In this document: positions 11,232 through 24,000 of the stretch, in pieces
Layout of the letters: each line of letters begins with the position of its first letter
Position numbering within the stretch: the first letter of the stretch is position 1
Source: Sphagnum magellanicum
Lineage: Eukaryota > Streptophyta > Sphagnopsida > Sphagnales > Sphagnaceae
DNA length: 64,000 nt
Assembly (NCBI GenBank): GCA_021904315.1
Contig: CM038908.1
Coordinates: forward strand, 23,952,501-24,016,500
Reading direction: 5' to 3'
Notes under the pieces: model-generated
Databases searched by the model: none
Told to the model about the DNA's origin: nothing
The model's input: only the letters and a program-made list of their open reading frames with translations
Position numbers and translations under genes: made by a program

Positions 11232-14200
11232 TTACAGCCCGAGGAGTATGTAGTAGAGAAGGGTAATCGGCAAAGCAATTAGCATCCCAAATATCACCCT
11301 GTTTCATTTCAACCCCACCAACACAGCTTCCCTCAGTTCATTGTTCCCATCATTCCAGAATGTCAAAATCCTGAGCTGCCAAATCTGAAAAAGAGTCAAG
11401 AAATATTGTTTTTGGTCTGTCCTTTATCACCTCTCTTATCATCAGTGTTTTACTCCATATCTAAGGAGTATGGAGGAGTGAAAAGAGAGTTCTTACGCTG
11501 TGCTGAGGATGTCCGGATGTACATTGTACTCCCTCGCAAACACAAATGGAACAATGCCTTGAGGTAATGCAGCCTGTTTGAGACCACCCAATTTCACCAA
11601 CTTAGAGACAAACACCGCCCTCAAAGTTTATGTTACAGACAAGTTTATGTTACACATGCAAAGTAAGTCTCGGACATTGGCTGAAATGAGAAAGATGATG
11701 TGCTGATATTTGAAAGAAATGTAGCATGTATGTAAGGCCTAAAACTTCAGCAGGTTTTTCTCACATCATAGACTTAACAACTAGAGAGGTAAATGTATTG
11801 AGGTTGCAGTACCTGCACAATGGCAACACGCAGACTGACTCCTCGGAGGCCCACCAAGGCAGATGCAGCTGCAAACAAAGCAGGGCCAAGAAGGAACCGA
11901 AGCACCATCCCTACAACAGCCAAGTAGGTCCCACACACAAGAATCCGCTCTTGCAATCCCATGAACAGACCTACATCATCAAGCATTTAAAAAGCAGCAA
12001 GAAATCCATCAACACAAAATCCGATTAATGTTTTGACCACCTTCTGCAGCATGATCCCTAAGCACCAAGAGCAGACAATCTGTCAACTACAGTTGATCAT
12101 ATGATCCCCAAGAAGATCCTTAAGAAGATAAATTGTCATCAATCAAAAACTTTTCTTGTACATTTCTCAGAAAACGCAAAATGCTTACCAAGACTGAACA
12201 TTGCCATTCCAAGACCTGCATCCGACAAGATGTGCACAGACTTGTACAGTATCACTGGCATTTGGAAATGCCATCTGCACATGGAAGGGAAGAACAACAA
12301 CAACAGTACAGAGGTCAGACACACCCAAAACCTTCTTCAGTTGCGCAGATGCCAGACTCTCTTCTTCAGCAAAATCCTAGAAACAAATGAACAAATTGAG
12401 GTTAAATCTTTTTTCCAAGCACAAAAGTACCTGAAGGCAATCAGGGACCAAATGACTCCAATGAGGCTGGAGTATGTATTAGGGTTGCGAATGAGCTTGC
12501 GAAATGTCATAACAGAGATGAGCTTCACCATCACAACAGTGGGAGGCATGCTTTTCTTCATGTCATCATCTTCCTGTGGGAGTTTAGGTCTAAGTTCAGC
12601 TGTAGATGTGGAGCCAAACTTATCCAAGCGAGGACCACCTTCATCCTCTTCATCTATATTCTCAACCTTGAAATTCCCCCTGTTTCCAAAGCTGAAGTCT
12701 TCACGTGAGTAATCATTATATGCTTGTGCCGCCGCCCTCGCTTGTGCCAAACCTATCAAAACCCAACATACACATCCATTGTGGCTCAAGAATTAGAAAC
12801 TCCTTGAAGAAGGAATTCTCAGAACAAGAATTCTGAAGATCCTTAAAGGAATGAAGTTCAGGAGCTTGTGCTTCAGCTTCATGAACAAGTCTTGGTAATT
12901 TGCATGCAAAGATTGCATGGCTCTGGAAACCAGACTGGACCAGACCAGACAGACAGACAGACATGTAGAGAGAGGGATTGAGAGGAGGGACACGTTTCAG
13001 CAAGATGGTCAGAAGATGTTTCTTGCTTATTTTGTGGCAACAAAGGTTTGCTCACCTGCAGCAGCATCAGAAGCATGCTCGGATTGTGGGTGCACGAGCA
13101 TTCGCACCTCCTTGGGATCAAATTCATTCCGTCCAGGGCTGTTTCCCCCAAAGACATGCAATCCAGCTTCCGATACCGGAGATGCATTTGCACTCCATAC
13201 GAACATGTGAAGCTCCCTGGCATCCTCATCCACTTTAGGTGATGCTACTCTAGTCTCACATCTGGGGGACGGTCTTGAGTTCATGGCAACAATCCTTGAG
13301 CTGTGAGACACAATTGGAGGAGACTGCTGCTGCTGCAGAGGAGGGGCAACAGGGTTGCTGTTGTTGTTGTTGCCATGGCTGTTGCCTGCTGCATCACCAT
13401 TGCTTGTGGCATGCGATCCTCCTCCATCAACAATGACTCCAACACCTCCCATTCCTGCCTCATGTCCCCCTTTGATGTGCATACGAGCTCCAGCAGCTCC
13501 TCCTCCTCCTCCCCTGAATACAGACGAAGGCACAAATCGGGGCGAGTTGATGTTCATGGTCCCCTTGGGATAAGCATGGACCTCCTTGGAGCTTTCTTCA
13601 TTGAAATTGGAGGTTCTGGGTGTGGGTCCCCTGGAAGAATGCAGTGAGTAGATATCGGAGGATGTGAAGTTGGACTGCCGATGTGGGCTCCTAGCTGCTG
13701 AACCTGCTGACAGCATCATCATACTGTAGAACTCATTGTGGTTGAAGCTCGAGTCTCGAGGGGTGAGGTTCCTAGAGGATTGCAGACTGTAAATTTCAGC
13801 TCCAGTCAAGTTGCTGGGTCGTGGTGTCAAGGCCTTGGAGCTGGTAGTAGTGATGACACCCATGGATCTACTAGAATGTACGTTACTTCCAACAGCACCA
13901 GCATTGGACTGCGTCATCATCATGTTTGGGGAGCGAGCAGACACAGACCTACGCACTGTGACATGAAGCTTGCCATCATCTCCAAACTCAGCTTCTGTGA
14001 GCACAGGTTCTCTCCCATCCAGTGACATGACATCCGACTCCACCTTGAAGCTCACAATTGAGGCAGCAGTATCCGGGAACTGCTCCATGATTAGGATCTT
14101 TGCAGCTCTGTACTCATACATCACAAGCAGGAGAGTGTACCAGATGATACATTGCAGTACCACTGCTTGCACCGTGAGACTACCAGGACCTTCACCATAC

Positions 14201-14571
14201 ATAGCAGCCAGGAGTGGCGTCCCCATGACCAGGGTGTTGGGGAGAGTTCCCAGCATGAAGATGGTGATCATCCAATCCAGTGACCCAGCCTTGGAGTACC
14301 TCGCCCAGATTGCGAGTGCCAGGAGTAGACCCACTTTGGACACAGCATCTGCCGCGATGAAGCGGAAGTTCATAGCATATGGATCGTTGTCAGAGATGAA
14401 CTGGAAGGAGAGCAGCGGCACAGCAAAGATGGACACGAATCGGTTCACACCCATGCATTGCTGTTCCGTCAAGATGCCCCACCATTTTACAGAGCCGTAG
14501 GCGAGCATCATGGCAACATACAGAGGTACTACTGCACTGAGCACACTGTAGAGGTCACCTCCGGTAATCAT
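11232..14571 (-). CDS. PIN: Canonical (long-loop) PIN-FORMED auxin efflux carrier, 741 aa, six exons
   Basis: Plasma-membrane carrier that exports auxin (indole-3-acetate) and directs polar auxin transport. Exons on minus: 14,571-13,056; 12,752-12,431; 12,274-12,189; 11,970-11,813; 11,573-11,497; 11,298-11,232. All five introns are GT..AG and phases fit (1, 2, 1, 0, 2), giving 2,226 nt = 741 codons plus stop. Residues 1-160 form the N-terminal membrane block ([10 protein letters not shown] start, [26 protein letters not shown]). Residues about 160-575 are the long hydrophilic loop, with three TPRxS(N/S) kinase-target motifs at 249-254, 270-275 and 317-322, plus Gly-, Asn- and Gln-rich stretches at 354-417. 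Residues about 576-741 form the C-terminal membrane block with the NPNTY motif at 595-599, [13 protein letters not shown] and [12 protein letters not shown]. The start is the ATG at 14,571; the longer in-frame extension begins only with GTG. Six exons and all key motifs match the family. I see nothing broken. Confidence 0.96.
12938..12964. repeat. (CAGA)n tract inside PIN intron 1
   Basis: Short tetranucleotide run (ACCAGACCAGACAGACAGAC) within the 303-base first intron (13,055-12,753). It lies between splice sites and does not touch the coding frame. Confidence 0.85.
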
Positions 14572-16020
14572 CTTCTTCAAGGCAATGGATGGGAGAGCAG
14601 CTTCAGTCACAAGAAGACTCTTCTGTCCAAGACTCACTCTCAGTGCAAGCCTGAAAAGCTCAAGCTTAGATCAACAAAACTACAACAAGCAACAGACTCT
14701 CTGCAATGCTCTCCAGTTCCTCTGCTCCTCCTCCTCACCTCTGCTCTAGGTAGAGCCAACGCTCAAGCTCTGGAGCTTCAAGAGGCGATCTGATGAACTG
14801 GGTATGCCCAATCTTCTGCTGCTGCAGGAGGCTCAGCTATCAGCAGGACAGTCATCGTCCTGCTGGACTGAAGGCATCTACAAGCTGCTGGTGCCGGTGC
14901 AACGCATCTTCTTGTTCTTCTCTTCTTCATGCAAAAGCTGCAGGGCTCTGAAGGCGGCCCTCAGACAAGCAAGCTGCCACTGCAGCCTCAGTCAAGATCA
15001 AAACCCAACACGTCAGAGAATCGCACAAAACACATTCCATTCCGAGGTTGGATCACATGAATGTGAGAAGGAATCTCAGGAATCTGGGATTGGATGGGTG
15101 CTAGAATCTGCAGGAATCTGGGATTGGGTGTCTTTGAATCCAGGCTTGTGTGCAAGATCCGCATGTACAAGGCAAGAACAAGAACGAAAGAAAGAGCAGC
15201 AATTGCTGCTGTAAATGTTGTTGTTGAAGAAGGAGATGAAGAGAAAAACCCACTTCGTCAATTTCGTCGCAACCGCTGCTTGAAGGAGATTGCGCAAGCC
15301 TGCTGCTGATGATGAGGGAGCTGATGCTGGTAAGCGACATTCTTGCTGAGGGATCATCGATTCCCAGCACTCACCCTGCAATCTCTTGCACCGGAACTCC
15401 AAATTTCACCAAATCAAGATGCCCGGCAAAAAGTCCACAGACGACGACAACAACACCACCACCAACAACACAATAAAAAGAAAAAAAATTCAACAAGAAG
15501 AAGAAGGAGCGGTGAAGGACAGTTATGTCTGCTACAACAAATTGGAGCTTCTCCTCCAGCTGCTTTTTCCTTCCAGCTCTTCTTTCCTCCCCCCGCCCAC
15601 TCCCCCCAACTTACACAAATTCTCTTCACAAAATTCCGAACCCAATCAAGCGCATTTTGGCAACGTAACAAAAATCCTCCGTAAAGAACAAAATCGAGTC
15701 TCTACTACTGCCACAGAGCACTCGCTTAGTGTTTACTCGGATGCTTTGAGATGGTACTTGCACAGCTCAAAGCACCAAATCAGATCACATCAAAATGCAA
15801 CAAAGAGAAAAACTAAAAAAAACAAAAGCTCCAACAAGATCAACCCATTTTATTTTATTTTCCTGAGAACTCCGAGCACTACAAAAAGAGAAGAAGAGCA
15901 CGAGCCAGAGCTCGCAGCAGCAGCAGCGTCGTCGTCGTGGTGCTGGAGTCAGAGCTCGCAGCAACCGCGCACCCAGGCACAAGAGAGACTGAGCGCGCGC
16001 GCAAGCCGAGGAAGACACCC
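14572..16020 (-). promoter_or_regulatory. PIN 5' leader and proximal promoter region
   Basis: Sequence directly upstream of the PIN start is clearly GC-richer than the rest of the window and full of CT/GA, CAG and CAA triplet runs, as expected for a long 5' UTR plus promoter. An acceptor-like GAGCTTTTCAG (minus strand) at about 14,651 could end a leader intron. Several short ATG frames on minus (for example from 15,671, 15,402 and 15,370) would be upstream ORFs if transcribed, but they encode low-complexity peptides. Plus-strand frames across 14,800-16,090 (up to 234 codons) are Gln/Asn/Lys/Ser runs and are not called. The transcription start cannot be placed from sequence alone. Confidence 0.5.
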
Positions 16021-16039
16021 ACAGTACCTAGTACCCTAC

Positions 16040-16662
16040 GGAATAGGTAACCGGCGGTTATTTACTGCGTACCTAGTACCTTCTTGCTAGGTAGGTAGGT
16101 AGGTAGGTTAGGGAGAGAGTGGGGGTGGGTGTTGTTTAGTGAGTTAGTGAGTACGTTCTTCCTACTCTACCTCACTACCTAGTCTATTAAACTCTACCTG
16201 GGCTTAGACTAGGTTGAGGCTAGTCTAGGGGGACATAAGCGAACAACACGGCGGGTAAAAGGGCAGATAGATCCGCCGTTTTTTTATGTGTCGCCGGGTC
16301 GCCCTTCGTTTCCGCGGGTTTTTCGTTTCCTTTAATTTCCCTGGATGCAGCGTTACTGATTATCCATCCCCAGTGTGTTGGGCGGTTATCAGAAAAAAGG
16401 GAGGGTGGTGAGGAAATGATGACCGGCGGTTCTCATGGCGTCCGTCTGTGGTCTGTAACCGTGTGGTTTTGGCCAAACTAAATAACCGCCGGTTCCTTTA
16501 TATGAGGACTGCTGCGGATCTCAAAAATCTGAGATCCGTTTCCGACATACAGTCAGTAACTGCCACTGACAATGCCGGTTCCCTCACCCCCTGGCCCTGG
16601 CCCTTTTCGAGAACCTCCGGTTCTTTTGGAACTTCTTCCAAAGAACCCCAAAACCAGAGGTA
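16040..16662. promoter_or_regulatory. Cluster of AACCGSCGGTT-like palindromic motifs upstream of PIN
   Basis: Within 620 bases there are five near-identical GC-rich words in otherwise AT-rich surroundings: TAACCGGCGGTTA (about 16,048), GACCGGCGGTTCTC (about 16,421), TAACCGCCGGTTCC (about 16,483), GAACCTCCGGTTCT (about 16,610) and a half-site TGCCGGTTCC (about 16,573). A repeat-family word, GTGTTGGGCGGTTATCAGAAA, lies at about 16,375. A (TAGG)5 tract lies at 16,086-16,107. The motif resembles CP2/Grainyhead-type or MYB-type sites, but it also occurs in repeats far from genes (24.8, 58.4 and 59.0-59.7 kb), so a regulatory role is only a possibility. Confidence 0.35.
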
Positions 16663-17310
16663 GGGTTTTTTTTTAATTTTAATCATTTTTTATTTTATTT
16701 TATTTTATATTATAAATTTTAATAATAAATTTCTTGACCATTCCAATATAGAATTGCTATTGAACAAGAATGCAATTCTATGTGGGAAATGTTTTTTTTT
16801 TTCTTTTTTTTCTTTTTTTTTTAAAAATCATCAACTTGGATGATCCTAGATTCCTAGGATGTAATTGAACCTTATATATGTCTCACCAATACCATCTTCG
16901 ATGTAACCATTATTATTGGAATTTATTTATTTCTTAACATAGTTGTTTAATTTTGAATTTTTGAAAAAGAAAATTATTTGTAAATGTATTGGGAATCAAC
17001 ATGTGAAATTTTGAAATTGCAATTTTTTATTTCTCATTTTTATTTTTATTTTTATTTTTTAAATCCAATTCATGGTTTTTTTTTTTTTGGATACATATTA
17101 GGGTGCGCCCCCTTGTGTAACTTAGTATCACTCTCTCATCTTCAACTACTTGTGAAGTCTTCACAAAAACATCAATCATTTTTAAAGATAATTATAGATC
17201 TCTTAGTGTGTCACATTGCATGTATGATTTCATTTCCATCATGTGATGATGCCCATGATCACTTTCAAGTTTCAAACCTTGCAAAAAATTTACATGAAAG
17301 ACGACCAAAT
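16663..17310. other. AT-rich intergenic with homopolymer tracts
   Basis: Strongly AT-rich, with TATTTTATTTTA runs, T10-12 runs near 16,792-16,822 and (TTTTTA)n near 17,037-17,060. No gene seen. Confidence 0.5.
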
Positions 17311-17413
17311 GGATGAAATTAACAACATCATCATCCTTCTTATGAACTACAACTTGGATGAAATTAACAAAATCATCATCCTTCTTATGAACTACAACTT
17401 GGATGAAATTGAA
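17311..17413 (+). repeat. 45-bp tandem repeat, about 2.3 copies
   Basis: The unit GGATGAAATTAAC..ATCATCATCC..CTACAACTT is repeated at 17,311 and 17,356 with one mismatch, and a third partial copy begins at 17,401. The 45-base period keeps frames open on both strands (a 60-codon and a 78-codon frame), which explains those ORFs without any gene. Confidence 0.9.
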
Positions 17414-20400
17414 ACACACAAATGACATTTGTCACTACATGTGAAACTAGCAAACACAAAAGGCATTAAAAGATATGGAAGAAATGTGGATGTCATTGAC
17501 AAATATTTCACAACAAATGAAACTAAACCACATACACATCCAAATTAACCATATGCACAAAAGGATGGTTTAAAAGGGGTTTAAAAAGGACGGAGAGCAT
17601 ACCAATTTGACTCAGTTGTGGTTCATCCACACAACTCTAAGTGATAATGGGTTTGCAATGGATGGACTATGGACACCGGTGGGGGTGATAATGGATGAAT
17701 GGATGGATGGAAGGGTCACATTATCTTGATGAAACTAGATTTGGAACAAATCAAAGGAAAAGGTAGTTTTTTGTTTCTCAAAATTATAAGTTAGAATGCA
17801 TCTAATTTTTTTTAAATCTAGAAATATTTCTAAAACTAGGCAAAAAAACAATTGAAAATATTTCTTGCATTAAAAATTGATCTAATGGGTTTTCAAATAT
17901 TGTCCAAATGTCCAATGTCCAAACCACCATCAAAAACAACAAAGTGTGAAAGTATCACTCCTATTGGGTCTAGGGTTGTGTGTGCCCAACCAAAAATGGG
18001 TGCTATCAAAAGCATGAAGGAATGGCATATGATTCCATTGCCAGTGTTTGGGCCCACTATGGGGATCACTAGATGGGTGAAGCAGCACCTACAAATGGGT
18101 TTAGGGTTTTAGGGTACCATAATAAAAATCCCAAAGTTTTGAAGTTCCTTCCAAACATTGTAAATATATAGGGTTCTTAGTCATAACATTAAGGAGCCAA
18201 TTTTTGGTGGCAATGCAAATCTTTAGGGGGAATAGCATAGGGAAGTGTAGGGGAACACTCGTGGAGGAGGAGTGAGTTGTTCCCAATATAAGTGCCCCCT
18301 TAGCTTGCCTTGAGTTAGCACTTATTTTGAGAATGCCTTGCTCCAAAGGTGTTATCATATGTAAAGCATTGGCTTTTTTTTTTCATATTTTCTCATGACA
18401 TCATGTTTATTTCAACAAGTATCTCATGAAAAAAAGGGGAAAAAAATAGGCGATCATCAAAATAAATTTTGTGCAATTTTGATATGTTTCATTGGTCAAT
18501 AAATGCTTTTTGGAACAAGTGTTTCATTTTTCAAAATGCAAGGTTTTTGTGGGCACTATAGCACCAAGCCATCATTGTGAACATATGGAGAGCTTGAATA
18601 AACAAGGACATAGCAATTGCCAACCCCATGTGTGATTTGGTAGTTGCAAATACACTCATACATAGATTCTACAAATGTCCCATAACTTTGATTATAGTCA
18701 AACGGTTTTACAAGTTATTGAAAATATGGTTAGATGTAGTGTTAACATTGGCTAACTCCCAATGGCAAGGTGACTATGTATTGAATCCAAATGTTTTTCA
18801 TACTTGAAAAGTTCATTCTCAAATACTTCATGTTCTAAAATTTGTCATCAAAGTAACAAAAAAGATAAGTAAAACATGGACTTCTTGTAAACAATAAGAT
18901 CTATGTAGCCAATCACTCCCGTGTCATATTTTGTCAAAACAAGATCCCCTTCCATGTTGGTGTTTGATGGCAATTTTATTAGATAAAACTTTCTCTTTCA
19001 ACTTAAGAAACAACATTATTAGCTTGTCAATAATCAAGCACAACTAATTTTGACTAACTAGCAAAATAGTAAACCAAACATCATAAAACTTTCATCACTT
19101 TAGTTTAGATCACAAAAACATAGATTATGGCCCCAACTTACCAAAAAACTAATCATTAGTGTGTCACCTTGCTAATTCCTTAAAAATGGCAATAACATCA
19201 AGAATTGAACAATCAATAGTAAGTTGATGCAAGTTAGCAAAACATCTTGTGATGTCAATGTGTCAATTTTTGGAAATAGCCTTCTAGAATCTAAACATCA
19301 AACACATAAAAAGCTATGTAACACAAGTATATCAAATCCACATTCTTGAACTCTTGGCAACCCCTAGTGAAAAAGTTATGTGTGTAAAAATAACCAAATC
19401 AAATATTTAAGCCAATTGGTCATGTTAGGTGACAAATTTTCTACCTCAACATTCAACATTCAAAGAGTTGTTTCATCATCAATAATCTTCACAAGTTGGA
19501 ATGTCACAACAATGAAAATGTTAAAAGATGCAAAAAAAAAAAAAAAAATCTTAATTTCAACAATCCATTAACTTTGTTTACATTTGATTAACCTATGAAT
19601 GGCTCTAATCAAAGCTTGGATCCTACATGTAGATTCTTGTTTTTATTATTTTTTAAACATCAAACATGAATAGAATCACAAAATTAGACTTGAAAAAAAA
19701 TCAAGAAAATTGTTAAAAAAGAAAAAATTGGTCATCAAACAACATAATAGAAAAAATTAAAAATTCATACCTTGTTGGCAAATATAAATTGTCTTTTTCT
19801 CCACTTGAAAAATGAACTATGCTAACATATTCATCCATTCCTTGACACAATATTCATCTTCTAATATCAACCATAGACTTCTTGGTATCAAAGCCCTAGA
19901 ACTTCTTCCATTGGTCAAAAGCATTTTTTATCACATTTCAACATTTTTAGTTGCTTTGCACTACCCAACTCCTTCTCAATATTTTTAAAATTGATATTTT
20001 TCACATTTGCCATCAATTGACACAAGAAACATAACTTCCAACGTCAACAACTTTTTTAAAAATGCCAAATAATTTAGACTCAAGCTCAAGCAACAAATAC
20101 ACTACCAAAATAATCACTTAAAATAATGAAGTCTTCAACATTCAATGCAACACAAGGATTGTAAAAACTTACAAAAAATTGATGTTTATTTCAATAGGTG
20201 ACTTAGGAGATTCAACACAATCAAAAGATTGTAAATAACCTTGAAAACACCATTTGATCATGTTAAATCAACATTCATAGCAACATTAGAATTGGAAGAA
20301 GGTGTAACAAGAGTTGTAGAAGAAGAAAGAAATCCACAAATTGATTGCAATTTAGAGCCAAACTTGACAAGACTAATAAAGAATCAAGTTATCAATAACA

Positions 20401-21985
20401 TAATCAGATTTTTTGCTACAATGGTTTTTTGACACATTATAACAGAAAATAATAATAATATAATTAATAAGAAATTAAACAATAAAAAAAATTAAAGCAT
20501 TACATCAAACATTTCAAAGAATTTTTTTAAAATATGATAATTCAATCAATGTTGGCATAGAATAGAGTGGAGACAAATAGCTCGTGCATAAAAAACATGC
20601 ACAATAAAATTGTAAATAGGTAAAGATAGAAAAAAGGAAAAAAAAAACCTTGTGAAAACACCACATTGCAAAAAAAAAAAAAAAAAAACTAAAACTAAAA
20701 CACATGTTAAAAAGTTTTTTTTTAAATGAAACACATGCAAAAGAAGCGAATATTACAAGATGACAAAGGTGTTAGCATAATTGAAATAGAAACATGTCAA
20801 TTTCATAAATCAATTGAAACAAAATAATAATAAACAACGACACCAAGTGCCACCACAAGAAATTTGAAAGCATAATGATGAAATAGAATTAAAACACCAA
20901 AAAAACAAAAATTGAAACACAAGTACACAAACCAAAAGGACAAGATTACAAAGCGATGAAAACAAAACAACACAAAAATACAAAAGTGGGAAAATTCCAA
21001 AGGCAAAATGACAATGCCATTAACATCCACATCCCCCACCAAAACAAGTGCAACGTAGCATGGCACAAAAGCCATCAAATTGAAAAATGTTGAAAAGATT
21101 ATTGAAGCTAATGTTGGGAAAATTTGAAAATAGAACACAACACTACCAATGCTAAACAAAAACATAAATTGACGAACATGACATGAAACAAAAGACTTTT
21201 AGAAGAATCAACAACACATGTACAAAACAAAGGAACACTATCAAGAAGGAAATAAAGATGTTGAAAAGAATAGCATGTAACCAAAAAAATAAAACAAAAC
21301 CACATATTCACAATGTTATTCTATAAATCTTCATCCAAAAAACTTGATAAAGGTCAAATTATTATTGTTGTTGGGCGTGCTTTAAATAGGGAAATTACTA
21401 ATGTTGGATAAGTACTTATACTTTCTTTATTAGTTAAAACTTCTTGGTTTTGGTTCTAAATAATTAGACTAGGGATTGAGAACTTGATTTTAAAGAACCA
21501 ACCCCATAACAAGATATATGGTTCTATTTAGGTATCATTTTGAAAAAGAAATTTTTGGAAAAAAATGACTAGAACCGAAGGTTAATTAAAAGTTAAATAG
21601 TTAACCATCAATTGTAGTCTAGGTTAATAAAAACCAAATTGGAATTAAGTTTGATTTTCAAAATCAAAATTGAAACCATAATTGTTTTTTGGTTCCATAT
21701 CTATGTGAACTAGTACCCAAAATGAAATAATTCTAACTTCTTTTTAGAACCAAAATTAAAGGTTTTTCATAAAAATAAAAAATTGCCCAACATTGAAAAT
21801 TATGTACAAACATTTTTTTTCAAGGGGACAATTAAAGGTAATGACATTTCTTTCTCAATCATTGTATGGGGAAGGCTTTGAATATCACAGCATTATCATT
21901 TGGACCTTGACCCCAACCTTGCTTCCCAAGGTATTAGGGCCTTCCAACACATTGAAAAACCATATCAAAGTTCTTATTAATAACT
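17414..21985. other. AT-rich intergenic, no gene recognised
   Basis: Long AT-rich stretch with A and T runs (for example A17 near 19,532 and A18 near 20,671). Frames such as the 120-codon minus frame at 21,165-20,803 translate to Phe/Leu/Val-rich low-complexity peptide caused by A-rich plus strand, not to a known protein. 17,940-18,120 is slightly GC-richer and holds GTTTAGGGTTTTAGGG. Nothing else can be supported. Confidence 0.45.
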
Positions 21986-22290
21986 TTCATTTTCATCCTA
22001 ATTAATGTAGCATGTACCATTGGCCCAAGTGTGAACTAATTACTTAATAACTAATTTTTCCTTCCAAAACCATTTTTGTAATTTAATTCAATTTTCAATG
22101 ACATAAATTATTCAAATTTCAATATCTTCGCATGTTAATTCTAAAGCTTTTTGTATCACCTTTATTAAATCCTACTCATTAAGGCTTTCAAACAATACCA
22201 AAAATGTGCCAAAATTCCCTTATAATTTATAAATTTGATTAAAATGAATTTTTAGTGAATAAAATTGTTCAATACTTGATCATTTTCCCA
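21986..22290 (+). repeat. Dispersed ~300-bp repeat (family C), copy 1
   Basis: Shares ordered words with 26,575-26,880 in the same orientation: CCATTGGCCCAAGTGTGAA, CAATATCTTC, AGGCTTTCMAAYAATACCAAA and AAAATTGTTCAATA followed by a T/C-rich end. Identity is patchy. No coding content recognised. Confidence 0.5.
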
Positions 22291-23882
22291 TTATAGGTTG
22301 AAACATTATGAAACCAACTTGCTACACCCCTACTTAGTGAAAGCTTTCCAATGGTACCATGAGCACAACAAGGGGCATTATGGTTTAGAAGATCTCAACA
22401 TGACAAAAAAAACAACAAAGTCATAAAGAACTAGACCTTGTAAGGAAGGTTGTTTTTTTGCAACATTGTGAAGGTATGGATCCAATAATAACAAGTTTTG
22501 CAAATGAAGAACTTTCGTTTCTTTTGCTATTTATAGTTTCTAACAACATTTTATATCTATGGGATCCAACAACAAACTTTCAACTACAGAACTTTTGGTG
22601 TTTGATGTAGAAGGTGGTTTAATAAAAAAAGCTCCCTATTAAGTAGGCTCCTAATCTATGGCCATGAAGGTAGATTATGGTGTGGTTACAAAAGCAATTA
22701 TGGTAGTCAAATTTGAGAATGTTATCTTGTGTTGTTGGGGATTGGTCCTCACTTTGCCACACTTTACAAATCACTCAAAAACAAAGGATGAGTGGGACAA
22801 TTGAAATCAAAATGAGCTTGATATTGAAGAATATTTGAATTATTTTTTAAAAAAAAAAACATTTTAACCAACATCATGAGCGTATCTAGTTGGTAGTGTT
22901 AAATTTGAATGTTCAAGGTCTAGTTTTTATGACTTGGAACTAAGTGAACATTCATTTGTTAAAATTGACACAAGGACCAAACTATAGAATTAACCTTTTG
23001 CTAAATTCAAAACCAAAATTAAAACTATGAACATTATTAAACATATGTTAGGTTCTTTAGGTAAGCAAATTTTTTTTAATTTTTTTAAGTTGGTGAGTGG
23101 GTTGAAACTTTATACTTAAATATTAGTTTTAATCAATTGTTGAATTATGCACCTATATAATTAATGGTTTTAATTTGTTGTAAAATTTTGTACATAAATC
23201 ATTTGAAAAAATATCCTTTTGCATTTGGAATGAACCTAATCCCATGAACCTACTTAGGAATGGCTTCATAAAGTTTAACCCATTCTTTAAGCTAGTAAGT
23301 TTTTGAGTTTTTGAACTAGGCTCAAAAAAATCTTGAATTTGAAAAAATTTGCTAAAACTAAAACCAAACAATTTGAAATTTCAAAAGAACCTACCTCAAA
23401 CCCACACCCAAAAAACTTCCAAACAAAATATAAAATGTTTGAATCAAGACTAAAGGTTCTCTTAAAATGGAAAAATTGCACAACATTGATTTTAACCTTC
23501 ATTGTTTCCATGGACACGTGAGAATTATGTATTTCTTTTTCTTTTAATAATTATAACCAAGTTAATTATGTATCATTGTTTCAACAATAATTGTGATAAC
23601 ATATGATGACATTTAATAAACACCATGGGATTAGCTTACATAATACTTCAACATAAAATGTGGCACATACATCATCTTTCACACATTGATGATTAGTTTA
23701 ACAATGTAACAATTGATGTCACACTAATAATTGAGCTCAATTGATGTTTTGGTATAAAAAAATGTGGCCACATAAATCACTTTTGAAACTATTAAGTACA
23801 CTCAACTCCACCAATTTATAATGGGTTGGTATGACACATGCCAAAATACATCAATTTTGAAACATTGACAACAAGTGGTTTT
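22291..23882. other. AT-rich intergenic, no gene recognised
   Basis: A few words recall family C (GTGAAAGCTTTCCAATGGTACCA near 22,339), but no element boundary or coding region could be made out. Confidence 0.4.
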
Positions 23883-24000
23883 TTTTTTTAAGGAAGTTTT
23901 GTTTGTAAACCAAAGTGGCAATCATCCCTTAGAGCTAGATTTAGCTAATCGAATCTTTAGTCATCCTTTCATATTTTTGGCTAAACATTGAAAACCAAAT
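23883..24000 (+). repeat. Dispersed repeat family B copy
   Basis: Contains CCAAAGTGGCAATCATCCCT, AGCTAGATTTAGC and CATATTTTTGGCTAA in the order seen at 8,383-8,535. Confidence 0.5.

Noticed and set aside
12101-12712. 203-codon plus-strand frame across PIN introns and exons
   Set aside because: It is the antisense shadow of PIN exons 2-3, which carry diagnostic PIN motifs on minus.
13970-14500. 176-codon plus-strand frame
   Set aside because: Antisense of the PIN exon 1 membrane block.
15386-16090. 234-codon plus-strand frame upstream of PIN
   Set aside because: Built from Lys/Asn/Gln/Ser runs encoded by triplet repeats, overlapped by frames on the other strand, no domain, and lies in the probable PIN leader/promoter.
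20803-21165. 120-codon minus-strand Phe/Leu/Val-rich frame
   Set aside because: Low complexity from an A-rich plus strand; no motif or composition of a real membrane protein family I recognise.
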